Of a stretch of 47,680 bases of DNA, positions 32,410 to 42,014 are shown in pieces. Position 1 is the stretch's first letter, and the number at the start of each line of letters is the position of its first letter. This stretch comes from a virus. The stretch covers positions 1 through 47,680 of the IMG/VR virus record IMGVR_UViG_3300025121_000075; one strand, given 5' to 3'. The position numbers were made by a program, and so were the translations under genes. The notes beneath the pieces were generated by a model. It saw nothing but the letters and a program-made list of their open reading frames with translations. It was not told where the DNA came from and did not search any database.

Positions 32410-33153
32410 GTGATCACTCAAAAGACCCTTTCCATCGGGGAAAACCAGTACAAAATCCAAAGCCTCCCGGCAATTGCGGCCTTGGCGTACAAGGCAAAAT
32501 TGCTGAAACAGTTGGCCCTGATCGGCAACGACGTGACCAGCGCCGGGGATCTGCGTGATTATTTTGTCAACAAGGTTGGCGGGGAGGCGTTGGGGGAGGA
32601 AATTTTTAAGCAGCTCGGATCCAGCCCGCTGGCCAAAAAACTGGAGCCCTTGCGGGGCAAAACCTTTTCCGGGGCCCAGGAACTCATCACGGCGGTGACC
32701 GTACAGATGGGCCGTGAATTAAACGAAAAGGAAACCGCCCAACTTTCGGAAGCGCTGGGAAAAGCGAAGTTCGGAAAGGACCGGGTCTCGGACGTACTTT
32801 TTGGCAACCCAGAACAGATGTTTGGAGTTGTGACCAAGCTGTCGAAGCGGCTGGACGACCTGGAAGTCCAAGAGATATTCTGGGGGGTTTTGGGTAGGTC
32901 TTTGATTTATGCCTGCGAGCTGGGGGCAGACGGTGCGGAAAAAAACAAGGCCAGCTTCCAAGCCAAGGACGACAAGGCCCTGGACCAATGGTTTTCAAAA
33001 AAACTTGATGAAGCGGTAATTCTTTTTTGTGAGTGCCTGGTCTTCAACTATTCCAGTTTTCTCGAAGGCCTCAAAAAAAAAGGGAACTGGAAAGAGATTG
33101 TCCAGCGGATGGGGATCAAGCTGGAATCAGGAACCCCAGATCAGAACGACTAG
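32410..33153 (+). CDS. Tail assembly chaperone, frame-0 product
   Basis: 247 residues from GTG at 32410. Helical, with an N-terminal SIGENQYKIQSLPAIAAL resembling tail-assembly chaperone starts in contractile phages. It precedes the tape measure gene, as lambda G does. Near its end is a run of nine A followed by GGG, a slippery site leading into the -1 frame. Confidence 0.75.
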   Translation: MITQKTLSIGENQYKIQSLPAIAALAYKAKLLKQLALIGNDVTSAGDLRDYFVNKVGGEALGEEIFKQLGSSPLAKKLEPLRGKTFSGAQELITAVTVQMGRELNEKETAQLSEALGKAKFGKDRVSDVLFGNPEQMFGVVTKLSKRLDDLEVQEIFWGVLGRSLIYACELGADGAEKNKASFQAKDDKALDQWFSKKLDEAVILFCECLVFNYSSFLEGLKKKGNWKEIVQRMGIKLESGTPDQND

Positions 33154-33338
33154 AGCGCCTGCTCAACGAGTCGTGGGACGAGGAACTTTCGGTGCTGCGG
33201 TTGGTTGTCACCGAAGGTTCAAACGTTACCCTAGCAGACCTGGAGACCCGGCTGACGCTTGAAGACGTGTTCAAATTGCAATTGTACCTGGAATTCCAAA
33301 AAACGCCGTTTTACAGCCTAAAAACCGACCAAAGGTGA
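33081..33338 (+). CDS. Frameshift extension of the tail chaperone (G/GT type)
   Basis: The nine-A run at 33073-33081 followed by GGG allows a -1 slip after codon 224, and the new frame stays open to 33338, giving a fusion of about 309 residues. The extension adds about 85 residues (RELERDCPADG...). This frame has no convincing start or ribosome site of its own after the frame-0 stop. Programmed -1 shifts at this place are conserved in long-tailed phages. Confidence 0.75.
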   Translation, partial: RELERDCPADGDQAGIRNPRSERLERLLNESWDEELSVLRLVVTEGSNVTLADLETRLTLEDVFKLQLYLEFQKTPFYSLKTDQR

Positions 33339-33342
33339 CCCA

Positions 33343-35229
33343 GTGGCCAGAACTCCCGCCAACCTATCAAAGCTGCTCAAGTCCTACGCCGTCCAGATCA
33401 AGGTCATGGTGGACAAGGCCTCGACCAACGAGGTTCGCACCCAGATCAGGACCCTGGTCAACGGGTATGGAGAGCTTTTTAAGGCAGCAAACAGCGCCAA
33501 AGCGGCACAAGCCGCAGAGCTTAGGGGGCAGGCCCAAGCAGAGCAGGAAAAGCTCAAGATGGCCCGGCTTGCCGAGCAGATCGAACAAGAAAGGCTCAAA
33601 ACGGCAACGGCGGCAGTAAAGGTCAAACAGCAGGAGTCCAAAGCGAATGCGGAAGCGGCCAAGGCCGCGGCGATCTCCGCCAAGACCCAGCAGGAGATGA
33701 ACATCAAGGGGGCCAAAGGGCTGGTTGACATCCAGACCAAACTGGAGCGGCACCAACAAGCCATCAACATCCAAGCCTTGAAGTTCGCCAGATCCCAAGA
33801 ACGGGCACAGGGATACCTGGAGATCGCCAAGAACAAGGCCAAGGAACTTGCCCAAGCGATCCAAGCGGTGGCCGGGGCCGTTGGGGCCACCCAGGCCCTT
33901 AAGTTTTCCGTTGATTCGGTAGGGATTGCCTCGGGGATCGAAAAGGACAAGACCGCCTTGGCCGGTTTGCTGGGCCCCGAGGGGATGGGGGAGGTCGAAG
34001 CCAAGATCGAAAAGATCAAAAAGAGCACCAACAACGTCATCTCCGGGGAAGAGATCACCAGGGCGGCGGTTGAGTACGCCCAGCTGGACCGCAACGTGAC
34101 GAGGTTAAACAAGTCCTTGGACTACGCCACTGTAAAGGCGGCGGTCTCGGGGCGAAGTTTCGCCGAAGTCATGAAGGCTCAGTCCGACTTTATCCGCGGC
34201 GGAAATATCGGCAGCCTAGAGGGGTTGATGGACCCCGAACTGCTGCGGCGGATGCAGTTGGCACAGATCAACTTCACCAACACCTCCTTGGAGGCAAGGC
34301 ACAGGTGGCTCCGGGAGAACATCAAGCTCACCCAAAACGAGATCCACACCTACCAGACCACCCAAAACAAGTGGGACAAGAGTATGGACCGGGCCAAAAA
34401 CAAGTGGGCGGCCATCAAAGAAAGGCTCGGAAAGGAGTTTGTCCCCATTTTGAACGTTTTGGTCAACAGCTTGACCCGGGTGTACAATTTTTTGGACCGA
34501 ACCGACAGTTTTGGCGCTGTGGCGATGATCGTGGGCGCCGGGGTCGCCGTCTCTGGCTTGGTGGCGGCTTTGGCGGTCTTACCTAGCGTGATTGGCGGGT
34601 TACAGATGCTCGCAAAAGTTGGAAGCATTTCAAAGGTCGCTGCCGCAGGTTTGTGGATCTACCACGGTGCGGTCAAGGCGGTGACCCTTGCCACTTGGGG
34701 CATGAATGTGGCCTTGGGGGCCTTTCATGCTTTGGCGGCGATCTTGGAGGTCCCGGTCCTGGTCGTGGTCGCCTTGATTGTGGGCTTGGTGGCTTTGGGA
34801 TGGCTGTTGTGGGAGGTGTTTAACGACGAAGAGAACCAAAAGAAGATCATGGAGTTCTGGAATTCGGTCAAAGAAGCGGTCAAAGCGGCCTACGAGTGGG
34901 TGGAAAAGTTGGTCAGTTCGGTGTTGCCAGACTGGATCAAAAATCTCCACATCCCCAGCCTGGAGGGGGTGATCAACTACTCCGCCGAGGGGATCGGCGG
35001 CGTAGGCTCGGTGGTCGGAAACCTTTGGTCGAACCCTTATGGGCCACAAATACCGGCCCCGGTAAACTCTCCCCAGACGGTCATCGACCAGTCGAAATCG
35101 ACGTTGATCAACATCGGCGGGACCAGCATCACTGCTAATTCGGGGATGAGCGCCGAAGAGGTAGGGGGGCTGGTTAAAAAGGTGGTGGTTGAAGAGATGC
35201 ACAAGAACTCGATGGGAGCGATGCCCTGA
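33343..35229 (+). CDS. Tape measure protein
   Basis: 628 residues from GTG. A long coiled-coil first half rich in alanine, glutamine, lysine and glutamate (about 40-200) is followed by a helical part, then hydrophobic segments (about 390-500) that may insert in the host membrane, then a glycine-rich end. This layout and the position after the chaperone are diagnostic. It sets tail length; 628 residues implies a rather short tail. Confidence 0.85.
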   Translation: MARTPANLSKLLKSYAVQIKVMVDKASTNEVRTQIRTLVNGYGELFKAANSAKAAQAAELRGQAQAEQEKLKMARLAEQIEQERLKTATAAVKVKQQESKANAEAAKAAAISAKTQQEMNIKGAKGLVDIQTKLERHQQAINIQALKFARSQERAQGYLEIAKNKAKELAQAIQAVAGAVGATQALKFSVDSVGIASGIEKDKTALAGLLGPEGMGEVEAKIEKIKKSTNNVISGEEITRAAVEYAQLDRNVTRLNKSLDYATVKAAVSGRSFAEVMKAQSDFIRGGNIGSLEGLMDPELLRRMQLAQINFTNTSLEARHRWLRENIKLTQNEIHTYQTTQNKWDKSMDRAKNKWAAIKERLGKEFVPILNVLVNSLTRVYNFLDRTDSFGAVAMIVGAGVAVSGLVAALAVLPSVIGGLQMLAKVGSISKVAAAGLWIYHGAVKAVTLATWGMNVALGAFHALAAILEVPVLVVVALIVGLVALGWLLWEVFNDEENQKKIMEFWNSVKEAVKAAYEWVEKLVSSVLPDWIKNLHIPSLEGVINYSAEGIGGVGSVVGNLWSNPYGPQIPAPVNSPQTVIDQSKSTLINIGGTSITANSGMSAEEVGGLVKKVVVEEMHKNSMGAMP

Positions 35230-35777
35230 TGTTTGGACTCCTCGCTTTTGAGCCCAGTTTTCAGGCGGAACTGCCGTTTCGGCGGCTGGCCGTGGACGGC
35301 ATGGTCCGGGAGTCCCACAAATACAGCTCCAAAATCGCCCAACACCCGGTCGAGGAGGGTAGCCCCGTTACCAGCAACATCCGTTTGTTGGCGCCGGTCT
35401 TGGAGATCGAAGGGATCTGGACCGACACCCCGGTCCAGTTCGTCAACGCCCTTTTTGGGACCCTGAACAGCTCCGAGGGCCGGTCTGTCGAAAAGGTGTT
35501 GGATCTGATTGATTTGAGGAACAAAAAGAAGCTTTTCGACATCGTCACCAGCCTGGGGGTGTACAAGAACTATTTCTTCCAAGAGCTTACGTTTCCAAGA
35601 GAGGTGGAGGACGAATATTCGAGCCGCTTCACCGCCACGTTGGTCAAGATCAACTACGTCAAGGCCGCCTTCGGGGTCAGGACCATGATTGGTTTTGGGG
35701 TAGAGGATACATTGGGGCCGATCAAAGAAGTGGGGGCTGTAACCCCGCAGTCGGTCCCACTCAAACTTTGGGGTTAA
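35229..35777 (+). CDS. Baseplate (Dit-like/LysM-region) protein
   Basis: 182 residues, ATG overlapping the tape-measure stop (TGATG). It resembles the phage tail N-terminal domain found right after the tape measure in DUF3383-type phages, with VLDLIDLRNKKKLFDIVT and a mixed alpha/beta content. It is expected in the tail hub between tube and baseplate. Confidence 0.6.
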   Translation: MFGLLAFEPSFQAELPFRRLAVDGMVRESHKYSSKIAQHPVEEGSPVTSNIRLLAPVLEIEGIWTDTPVQFVNALFGTLNSSEGRSVEKVLDLIDLRNKKKLFDIVTSLGVYKNYFFQELTFPREVEDEYSSRFTATLVKINYVKAAFGVRTMIGFGVEDTLGPIKEVGAVTPQSVPLKLWG

Positions 35778-36125
35778 GTGAGCGCCATTTATACCGTCCA
35801 AAACATCCCCGTCTTTCGTGGGGCGAGGCATTATGCCCAGGACGTGGTCTTGGACCGGGTGATGTACCGGTTTGAAATTTTGCGCAACGACAGGGACAAC
35901 GGGTTTTATCTGGACCTGTGGTGTGGACAAGAACTGGTTGCGGCCGGGATCAGGCTGGTATCCGGTCACGACCTCTTAAAGCCGTATAGCCACAACAAGC
36001 TTCCTCCAGGGAGGCTTTTGGTCGTTGATCTGGACGCAAAGACTCCTGGGGCGGAGGGCTTGGGCAGAGACCCGGACCCGGAAACCTTTGGAGACCGGGT
36101 GATCTTGGTTTATCAGGGGGTGTAG
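35778..36125 (+). CDS. Small baseplate plug-type protein
   Basis: 115 residues from GTG, beta-rich with DRVMYRFEILRNDRDNGFYL and PPGRLLVVDLD. Small proteins of this build (cyanophage plug family) lie between the hub genes in related phages. It is not coupled by overlap but abuts the previous stop. Confidence 0.6.
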   Translation: MSAIYTVQNIPVFRGARHYAQDVVLDRVMYRFEILRNDRDNGFYLDLWCGQELVAAGIRLVSGHDLLKPYSHNKLPPGRLLVVDLDAKTPGAEGLGRDPDPETFGDRVILVYQGV

Positions 36126-37001
36126 GTGGAACCTTCAAGCCTGTTTGGTTGGATCTACGAATTGGAGATCACCCCCTTTCGAGGGGGACTGCCGTTGGTG
36201 TTTACCGAACTGCGGGTGGAGTTCGAGATCAACAAGGTCATAGGTGCGGATCTGGACCGGGCCAATTTTAAGGTCTGGGGCATGGGCCCCGACACCAGGG
36301 AAGCGGTGGACCAGCCGTTTAACGCCAATCTGCAAAGAGGCTCCAAGCTGGCGTTTAAGGTGGGGTACGAGTCCTCGGGCCTGTTGGCTCTGGTGTACAA
36401 AGGTGAATCCATCGAGGTGCGGAGCTGGCTGGAGGGGGAAGATTGGGTCACATATTTTGACACCGCCACGATGTACGGGGCACTGGCGGTGGACACGCTC
36501 ACGGAGTCCTTTAAGCCTGGGACCGGGGTGATTGACGCCCTCAACAAGGTGGCCGGTAAAAATGGTCTCCAACCCAGTTTTTTTGGGGAGGTTTCGGCGT
36601 TCGTCAAGAAGCGGTTCATCAACGGCAAAAGTTTTACAGGAAACCTCAAGGCGTTTTTAAAGGAACTGATGGCCGACGTGTCCGGGATGTTTGAGATCAC
36701 CGTCACTAGTGAAGGGGAGATGCAGGTGACCCAGTTCGGGATGCCCAACGGTGATCGTCCGGTGGCGCTGCGCAGCGACACGGGGTTGTTGGGGGCGCCG
36801 GAGCCGTCTAGGACCGGTTGTAACCTAAAAACCCTGATCGACCCCAGGATCAGGCCCGGAACTCCGTTGGTGGTGGTGGCAAAGTCGCTCTTGCATTACG
36901 GGCAAAACTACACCGCCACAAAGGTAACCCACCGTGGAGACACCCACGGGGCAGAACTGTTGAGCGAGGTCGAAGCCCTTTTTTTTCCCCCGAGGTTTTG
37001 A
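36126..37001 (+). CDS. Baseplate hub protein
   Basis: 291 residues from GTG. Beta-rich domains with LRVEFEINKVIGADLDRANF, GVIDALNKVAG and VVVAKSLLHYGQNYTATKVTH follow the order of gpD/gp27-like hub proteins. The hub forms the trimeric adapter for the spike, encoded next. Confidence 0.7.
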   Translation: MEPSSLFGWIYELEITPFRGGLPLVFTELRVEFEINKVIGADLDRANFKVWGMGPDTREAVDQPFNANLQRGSKLAFKVGYESSGLLALVYKGESIEVRSWLEGEDWVTYFDTATMYGALAVDTLTESFKPGTGVIDALNKVAGKNGLQPSFFGEVSAFVKKRFINGKSFTGNLKAFLKELMADVSGMFEITVTSEGEMQVTQFGMPNGDRPVALRSDTGLLGAPEPSRTGCNLKTLIDPRIRPGTPLVVVAKSLLHYGQNYTATKVTHRGDTHGAELLSEVEALFFPPRF

Positions 37002-37633
37002 TGCGGCCTGGAAACGAAAACGCTATGAAGATCGTCTTGGAACGGTGGTTCGACAAGGTCATGGACGACCTAAACGTCAGCTGCCCGGCGACGGTGGTGG
37101 CCTACCACGCCGCTTCGGGAACGGTGGATGTCCAGCCAACGGTCGGCACGAAAGGGGAAGACGGACTCCCGGTGGTTCCCCCGGTTCTTCATGAGGTGCC
37201 GCTCAGGAGCCCCAGGACTATAAAAGCCATGATCCGGATGCCGATTGGTGTCGGGGATCTGGTGGACCTGATTTTCACCAATAAAAGTTTGGAAGAACAC
37301 CAGTCCGGGGCCGGGATAGCTCCGGTTTTTCCGCTGTCAAAACGGCGGCACAGCTTGTCTGATTGTTACGCCATGCCCCAGGGCGAAACCAAGGGCAACC
37401 ATACCCCTTCTTTGGCCGAAGGCCATCTGGAGGTGATCCTTACCCCTGGGACCAAGCTGCACATCGGCAACGGGGCCGATGATCTGACCTCGATCCTCTC
37501 TGACCTGCTGGCGATCCTAAAAGGACCGGTGGCGATGGGTGGCGTGGCCTTCCCTGGTACTCTCAACCTGGTCAACCAACCGCTGGGCCCTTTGGACCTA
37601 GTGGAACTGCGGTTGGCCCAAATCCTGGTTTAA
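37001..37633 (+). CDS. Baseplate spike (Gp138 N-terminal type)
   Basis: About 210 residues from the ATG at 37001, overlapping the previous stop. PATVVAYHAASGTVDVQP, then IRMPIGVGDLVDLIF, and SLSDCYAMPQ are typical of the Gp138/Mu-gp45-like OB-fold spike. The spike trimer pierces the outer membrane. The C-terminal part is a probable beta-helix needle. Confidence 0.75.
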   Translation: MRPGNENAMKIVLERWFDKVMDDLNVSCPATVVAYHAASGTVDVQPTVGTKGEDGLPVVPPVLHEVPLRSPRTIKAMIRMPIGVGDLVDLIFTNKSLEEHQSGAGIAPVFPLSKRRHSLSDCYAMPQGETKGNHTPSLAEGHLEVILTPGTKLHIGNGADDLTSILSDLLAILKGPVAMGGVAFPGTLNLVNQPLGPLDLVELRLAQILV

Positions 37634-37635
37634 AC

Positions 37636-37893
37636 GTGGCGGGAACAACTTTAATCCAAGACAAAAGCTACAGCAGCTTTTCGGAAATTGAAGCGGACAT
37701 CAACACCGTCTTGGCCGGGGTCAAAGGGGACGCCTTCGGCGATGCCACCTTGGCCAAGAACCTGACCAAAATCATGGAGAACCTGGTGGGAAGCCTCAAG
37801 GGGACAAGCACGGTCAACGGGCCAACAGACCCCTATGGCGGGATGATCCCAGGGGCAACGGGAACGATCAACAAAGGAGGGATCACGCTGTGA
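37636..37893 (+). CDS. Small baseplate-region protein
   Basis: 85 residues from GTG, soluble, mostly helical with a glycine/threonine-rich end. It lies between the spike and wedge genes. No family recognised; possibly a spike tip or chaperone. Confidence 0.55.
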   Translation: MAGTTLIQDKSYSSFSEIEADINTVLAGVKGDAFGDATLAKNLTKIMENLVGSLKGTSTVNGPTDPYGGMIPGATGTINKGGITL

Positions 37894-37970
37894 AACTGGA
37901 AACCTTGTACCTTATCTTGTACCTGAGCCCCTTCGCCGCCTTAGCGATCATCATCCGGTTTTGGCCGTGA
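37890..37970 (+). CDS. Very small membrane peptide ORF
   Basis: 26 codons from a GTG overlapping the previous stop, ending by overlap with the next GTG. The peptide (KLETLYLILYLSPFAALAII...) is one hydrophobic helix. GGAGG lies upstream. Both overlaps of the GTGA type argue that it is translated. Confidence 0.5.
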   Translation: MKLETLYLILYLSPFAALAIIIRFWP

Positions 37971-38335
37971 AAGACCTCAAAGAAGTGATCGTAGGCGGAA
38001 GGCCTGTTTTAATTTTAAGTGCGGCCAAAGACCTGGAGCTTGCATCCGGATCCCAATGCACGGCCCAACTGGCCCGTGCCTCGGTGCAGATGATCCGGGG
38101 GGAGTGGTTTTTGGACCGGACCTTGGGGCTGCCGTTGTTTGACGAAGAGATGACCCGTGGGAAAAACCTTCCCATTGCCAAGGCCCATTACCGCAGCGCA
38201 ATCGAGCAGACCCCCGGAGTGACGGCGCTTAAAAGTTTGGAGATCAACCCCAAGGGGAGCAGGGTAGAAGTCGTTTTTGAGGCGATCACGGACACGGGAG
38301 AGCAGATCAACAACAACGGAGTAAACGGTGGGTAA
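37967..38335 (+). CDS. Baseplate wedge protein (gp25/GPW-like)
   Basis: About 122 residues. The final half has EWFLDRTLGLPLFDE and later AIEQTPGVTALKSLEI, with NPKGSRVEVVFEA, the shape of gp25-like wedge proteins found before baseplate J. It begins with a GTGA overlap on the small membrane ORF. Confidence 0.75.
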   Translation: MKDLKEVIVGGRPVLILSAAKDLELASGSQCTAQLARASVQMIRGEWFLDRTLGLPLFDEEMTRGKNLPIAKAHYRSAIEQTPGVTALKSLEINPKGSRVEVVFEAITDTGEQINNNGVNGG

Positions 38336-39527
38336 TTTGATTTTTGAGGGGCAAGAATACGGACTTTTAGAGACCGGATTGAGGATACCGCCCTTTAACG
38401 TGCTGCAAAAAATACTGGAGGCGGACCTCAAGGCCGTTTTTGGGAACGACATTGCGCTGACTCCGACCTCAAAATTCGGCCAATTTCGGGACGTGTTGTC
38501 CGAGCGAATGTATCTGCAATTTGAGGCACTTTTGGCGCTTTACAACAGCCTGGACCCGGAGTTGTCCACCGGGCAGGCCTTGGAGCGAAACTCCCACCGG
38601 ATCGGGGTTTACCGGAAAAAGGCGCTTCGTAGCCGGGCCCCTGTGCTTCTGAGCGGTTCCCCCGGCACGCTGGTCCCCAAGGGCAGCTTGGTGGCCCACA
38701 ACTCAAACGGGGTCCAGTACCGGCTCGTTGAAGACGTGGTGATCGGTGCCGGTCCGACCGGCCTTGATACCCTCGGCAACGTGGCCCAATTGGAATCGGT
38801 GGAGCACGGTGAATTTATTGCGGCGGCTGGTAGTTTGTCGGTGATCCTCACCCCAAGGTTTGGCTGGGACGGGGTCAGCAACCCCTTGGACGCAACTCCT
38901 GGCCGCTTGGCCGAGACCGACCCGGAACTGAGGATCCGGCGGGAACAAACCCTGGTTTCCGGCGGAAACGGCAAGGCGGATGCAATGAATGTCCAGATCG
39001 GAAACTTGGCCACGGTCACGGCGGTAACGTATTTCGAAAACACCACGGACCAAGCGGACGGGCGGGGGCAAGCGGCCCACAGCCTGGAATTCTTCGTGAT
39101 CGGCGGAACAGAGGCCGAGATTGCGGCCCTGCTTTGGCTCAAAAGGGGAACCTTCGTTAACTTCCAGGGCAACACCTCCGTGACCGTCAACGACTCCGAA
39201 GGGTACCCGCAGACGGTCCGGTTTTCCAGGCCCTTGTTGGTGGAGATATGGGTGATCGCCGAGATCCAAACCGGCCCCAGCTACCCGGCGGGAGGGGACG
39301 ACTTGATCAAGGCCAACCTTTTGGCCAGAGGTTCGGCCCTGGGGATCGGGGACGACGTTGTGGTGGACCCCTACCTCAAAGGAGCGCTGGCAGACATCCC
39401 CGGTATTTTGGGGGTCACGTTGAAGGTGGGGACGGCCCCATCCCCTACCCAGAGTGCCAACATCCCCATCGACATCACCGGGATCGCAGTGTTTGCGACC
39501 CCAAGGATCACGGTGGCCCATGTTTAG
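38328..39527 (+). CDS. Baseplate J-like wedge protein
   Basis: 399 residues from GTG overlapping the previous gene. SRAPVLLSGSPGTLVPKGSL, then LAETDPELRIRRE and IPGILGVTLKVG are hallmarks of the J/gp6-like family, which forms the outer wedge ring of the baseplate. The gp25-J-DUF2612 gene order confirms it. Confidence 0.88.
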   Translation: MGNLIFEGQEYGLLETGLRIPPFNVLQKILEADLKAVFGNDIALTPTSKFGQFRDVLSERMYLQFEALLALYNSLDPELSTGQALERNSHRIGVYRKKALRSRAPVLLSGSPGTLVPKGSLVAHNSNGVQYRLVEDVVIGAGPTGLDTLGNVAQLESVEHGEFIAAAGSLSVILTPRFGWDGVSNPLDATPGRLAETDPELRIRREQTLVSGGNGKADAMNVQIGNLATVTAVTYFENTTDQADGRGQAAHSLEFFVIGGTEAEIAALLWLKRGTFVNFQGNTSVTVNDSEGYPQTVRFSRPLLVEIWVIAEIQTGPSYPAGGDDLIKANLLARGSALGIGDDVVVDPYLKGALADIPGILGVTLKVGTAPSPTQSANIPIDITGIAVFATPRITVAHV

Positions 39528-39536
39528 GAGGAAGCG

Positions 39537-40253
39537 GTGAAATTTATTGCTGACCACCAGGGGGAATCAGTATCCAGGCTACTTTCGGCCTCCAAGGGGA
39601 ACCTGGAATTTGTGGGGCTGGTGCGGGCGGCGGTCAGACCGTTGCAACTGACCGAGGACCTGATTGCGGCGATGTGGGACGGGCTGCACCTGGACCAAGC
39701 GGTCGGAAAACAATTGGACCTCGAAGGAAAGCACTTCAAGGAGCAGAGAGGTGGCCGGACGGACGAGGTTTACCGGGCGGCCCTGGGCGGGAAGTGGGGG
39801 GAATACCAACAGTCCGGGGAGCCGGAGGTCCTGATCCCCATTTTTAAAGGGCTGATCGGTGCCTACCGGGTCCGCTGGATCGATTGGGAGGTCCACCGCA
39901 GCCCGGTCGTGGAGATGATCGCTTATTTGACCGTCAACCAAAAAACAACAGAGACCCTGAGTGGCATTTGCCGGACGGTTAAAAAGTCTGCCCAAAACGG
40001 CGGGGATATGCGGTTGGCCTTTTTTACCGACCAGACCCTGGACCTGTTTGTGCCCCATGAACTGAGTTTTTTTGAGGAGGTGTTTTTTTGTTTTTTGTTT
40101 GCTTTTATCGGCGAAGCGACCGGCCCCAAAAACGAATTTGTTTTTGAGGGCGAATCTCTGGAACTGCCGCAATTTCAGTTTTTATCCAACGAATCCCTGC
40201 CGGTTGGGTGGGATGATTCTTACAGGCAACTCTCTTTTTACCTCAAACCATGA
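39537..40253 (+). CDS. Tail/baseplate protein (DUF2612-like, gpI position)
   Basis: 238 residues from GTG after AGGAGG. LDLEGKHFKEQRGGRTDEVY is the DUF2612-type signature (genome partner of J), followed by a helical part and a hydrophobic FFEEVFFCFLFAFIGE stretch. It is expected to link the wedge to the tail fibre. Overlaps the fibre gene by ATGA. Confidence 0.7.
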   Translation: MKFIADHQGESVSRLLSASKGNLEFVGLVRAAVRPLQLTEDLIAAMWDGLHLDQAVGKQLDLEGKHFKEQRGGRTDEVYRAALGGKWGEYQQSGEPEVLIPIFKGLIGAYRVRWIDWEVHRSPVVEMIAYLTVNQKTTETLSGICRTVKKSAQNGGDMRLAFFTDQTLDLFVPHELSFFEEVFFCFLFAFIGEATGPKNEFVFEGESLELPQFQFLSNESLPVGWDDSYRQLSFYLKP

Positions 40254-41875
40254 ACAAACAAATCAAACCCAATTTTGTTCCTACCTGGGCAGAAAACGGA
40301 ACGAATGTGACCGCTCCTTCTGTCGGTCAGGCGGATGTAGGGCTAAACCCGGCAACCTTTCGCAGTCTGTTGGGGGACCACTTCAACCATCTTTTCCGGG
40401 AAATTTACCGCTGGATCCGGTTTTTGTCTCGGACCTCCAGCCCTAAAGACGAAATCCTTTCGACCCGTGTGGCGGTGGAAGATTCCATGCAGTCCGCCAC
40501 CATTTGGTACGACTCCGCCTTGGGGGTGTTTAAAGACGCAGCCGGGGCCCCAGTGGTTTTGCCTGCCGGGGCGAGGGTGCGGGTTGACGGGGTGGACGCC
40601 TTGACCGCCGACTTGGTGTTCCCCGCTGCCGTGGAGCTGGAGTTTATGGCCGAGGTCAACCTTGGCGGCCACGGCCTGACCTTGGCCGACGTTCGGGGCG
40701 AAATCCGGGCGACCGGCGGCACCGTCACCTTGGGCGGCAACAGCGAGGCAACCAAGATCAGCGGGGCAGCCCTGACCGTCACCCAAGGGCCGGGGTTTTC
40801 GGGGAGTTACTTTTTGAACGGGGTGCTGACCAGCCCCGCCGAGGCGGCGCAGGACAGCCGGATCGAGGTTTTGGGGGGCCGGAAAAACCGTCTGGACAAC
40901 GGCTGGATGGACCTGTGGCAGCGGGGGACGGATACGGGTGCGGGGCATTCCGCAATTAAATTTGTAGCCGATCGCTACTTCAGCGAAGCCTCTGGGTCCA
41001 GCTACCAGACCCGCCAGTCGGCGGTGGCCCTGGGGCTGATCGCTGACGGCTGCCCCAGGTACGCAATGGAGACCCTGGTCACGTCCGTGGCCGGGGCCGG
41101 AAACTTTGTCCGGGTGGGGCAGCGGATCGAAGGGGTCTGGAGTTTTTGTAACACCCTAGCGACCTTTAGTTTTTGGGCCAAGGCCAGCGTTGCCGGGAAG
41201 TCGGTGGCGGTGGAGGCGGTCCAGCACTTTGGCACCGGCGGCGGCAGTGCGGAGGTCACCGGGATCGGCGTGACCAAGCTGGCCCTGTCCGGCGGGGCAG
41301 ACTGGACCCGCTACCAAGCCACCTTCACCCTACCCAGCCTGTTCGGCAAGGTGCTGGGCACCGGGGCCGATTGGCTGGAGGTACGGATCTGGCTGGATGC
41401 CGGGGCGACCTTTGATGCCCAAACCGGCGGCTTGGGCCAGCAGGGCGACTGGTCTTTCTTTTGGACCCTTCCCCAGCTGGAGCCAGGGGCCTACGCCACC
41501 AGGCGGGAGCAGCGGTCTTTGGCCGAGGAATTGGCCGGTTGCCTGCGGTATTTTTGGCATTACGAGGATGATAATGGGCAGGCCATGGGAAGCGGATGGG
41601 CCGACATGGGCACACAGACATTTATCTTTCTGAACTTACCTGTGCCCATGCGGGCGGCTCCTAGCCTCACTGGTTATAGTCCCGTAGGCAGCTGGCTGGT
41701 CGCAGGCCCAAACATTGGTGGGCAGGCGGTCTCCGGGGTCAGCCTCCCCCAGTCCAGCCCGTATACCGCAGTCATCAACTTTACCCGGTCGGCCTCCGCC
41801 ATTTTTCCACAACAACCGGCCCATGTTTACCCCAACGGCCAGACCGCATATCTTGAATTTTCTTCGGAGTTGTAG
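40250..41875 (+). CDS. Tail fibre with carbohydrate-binding-like C-terminal region
   Basis: 541 residues. The N-terminal part probably attaches to the baseplate. A beta-rich shaft (about 70-220) follows. From about 240 it reads like the jelly-roll module common in phage fibres (NRLDNGWMDLWQRGTD, RIEGVWSFCNTLATFSFWAK, QQGDWSFFWTLPQLEPG, then LAGCLRYFWHYE). This module binds cell-surface sugars, so the gene likely sets host range. It ends the late operon. Confidence 0.8.
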   Translation: MNKQIKPNFVPTWAENGTNVTAPSVGQADVGLNPATFRSLLGDHFNHLFREIYRWIRFLSRTSSPKDEILSTRVAVEDSMQSATIWYDSALGVFKDAAGAPVVLPAGARVRVDGVDALTADLVFPAAVELEFMAEVNLGGHGLTLADVRGEIRATGGTVTLGGNSEATKISGAALTVTQGPGFSGSYFLNGVLTSPAEAAQDSRIEVLGGRKNRLDNGWMDLWQRGTDTGAGHSAIKFVADRYFSEASGSSYQTRQSAVALGLIADGCPRYAMETLVTSVAGAGNFVRVGQRIEGVWSFCNTLATFSFWAKASVAGKSVAVEAVQHFGTGGGSAEVTGIGVTKLALSGGADWTRYQATFTLPSLFGKVLGTGADWLEVRIWLDAGATFDAQTGGLGQQGDWSFFWTLPQLEPGAYATRREQRSLAEELAGCLRYFWHYEDDNGQAMGSGWADMGTQTFIFLNLPVPMRAAPSLTGYSPVGSWLVAGPNIGGQAVSGVSLPQSSPYTAVINFTRSASAIFPQQPAHVYPNGQTAYLEFSSEL

Positions 41876-42014
41876 CCATGTACAAACTGGCTGCTCCCGA
41901 AATGCTGACCTAAAAGTCGGCCCCGATTTTGACCGATTTTGACCGAGATTTGACTTACCCCCTAGGGTAAATCCCGCTACCCTAGGGGCAACCTGAATTG
42001 ATAAGGAGGGAAAA
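41876..42014 (+). promoter_or_regulatory. Regulatory region of the lipoprotein gene
   Basis: CCGATTTTGACCGA (41923-41936) is an exact copy of 9077-9090, followed by another TTTTGACCGA at 41937-41946. CCCCTAGGGTA (41959-41969) and TACCCTAGGGG (41978-41988) are inverted, and CCCTAGGG also occurs at 8972-8979. TTGACC or TTGACT may be the -35. AAGGAGGGAAAA is the ribosome site of the gene at 42015. Confidence 0.6.

Noticed and set aside
33033-33153. Independent start for the ORF overlapping the tail chaperone
   Set aside because: The upstream part is a shadow of the chaperone frame and has no ribosome site. A -1 frameshift at the A-run explains the frame better.
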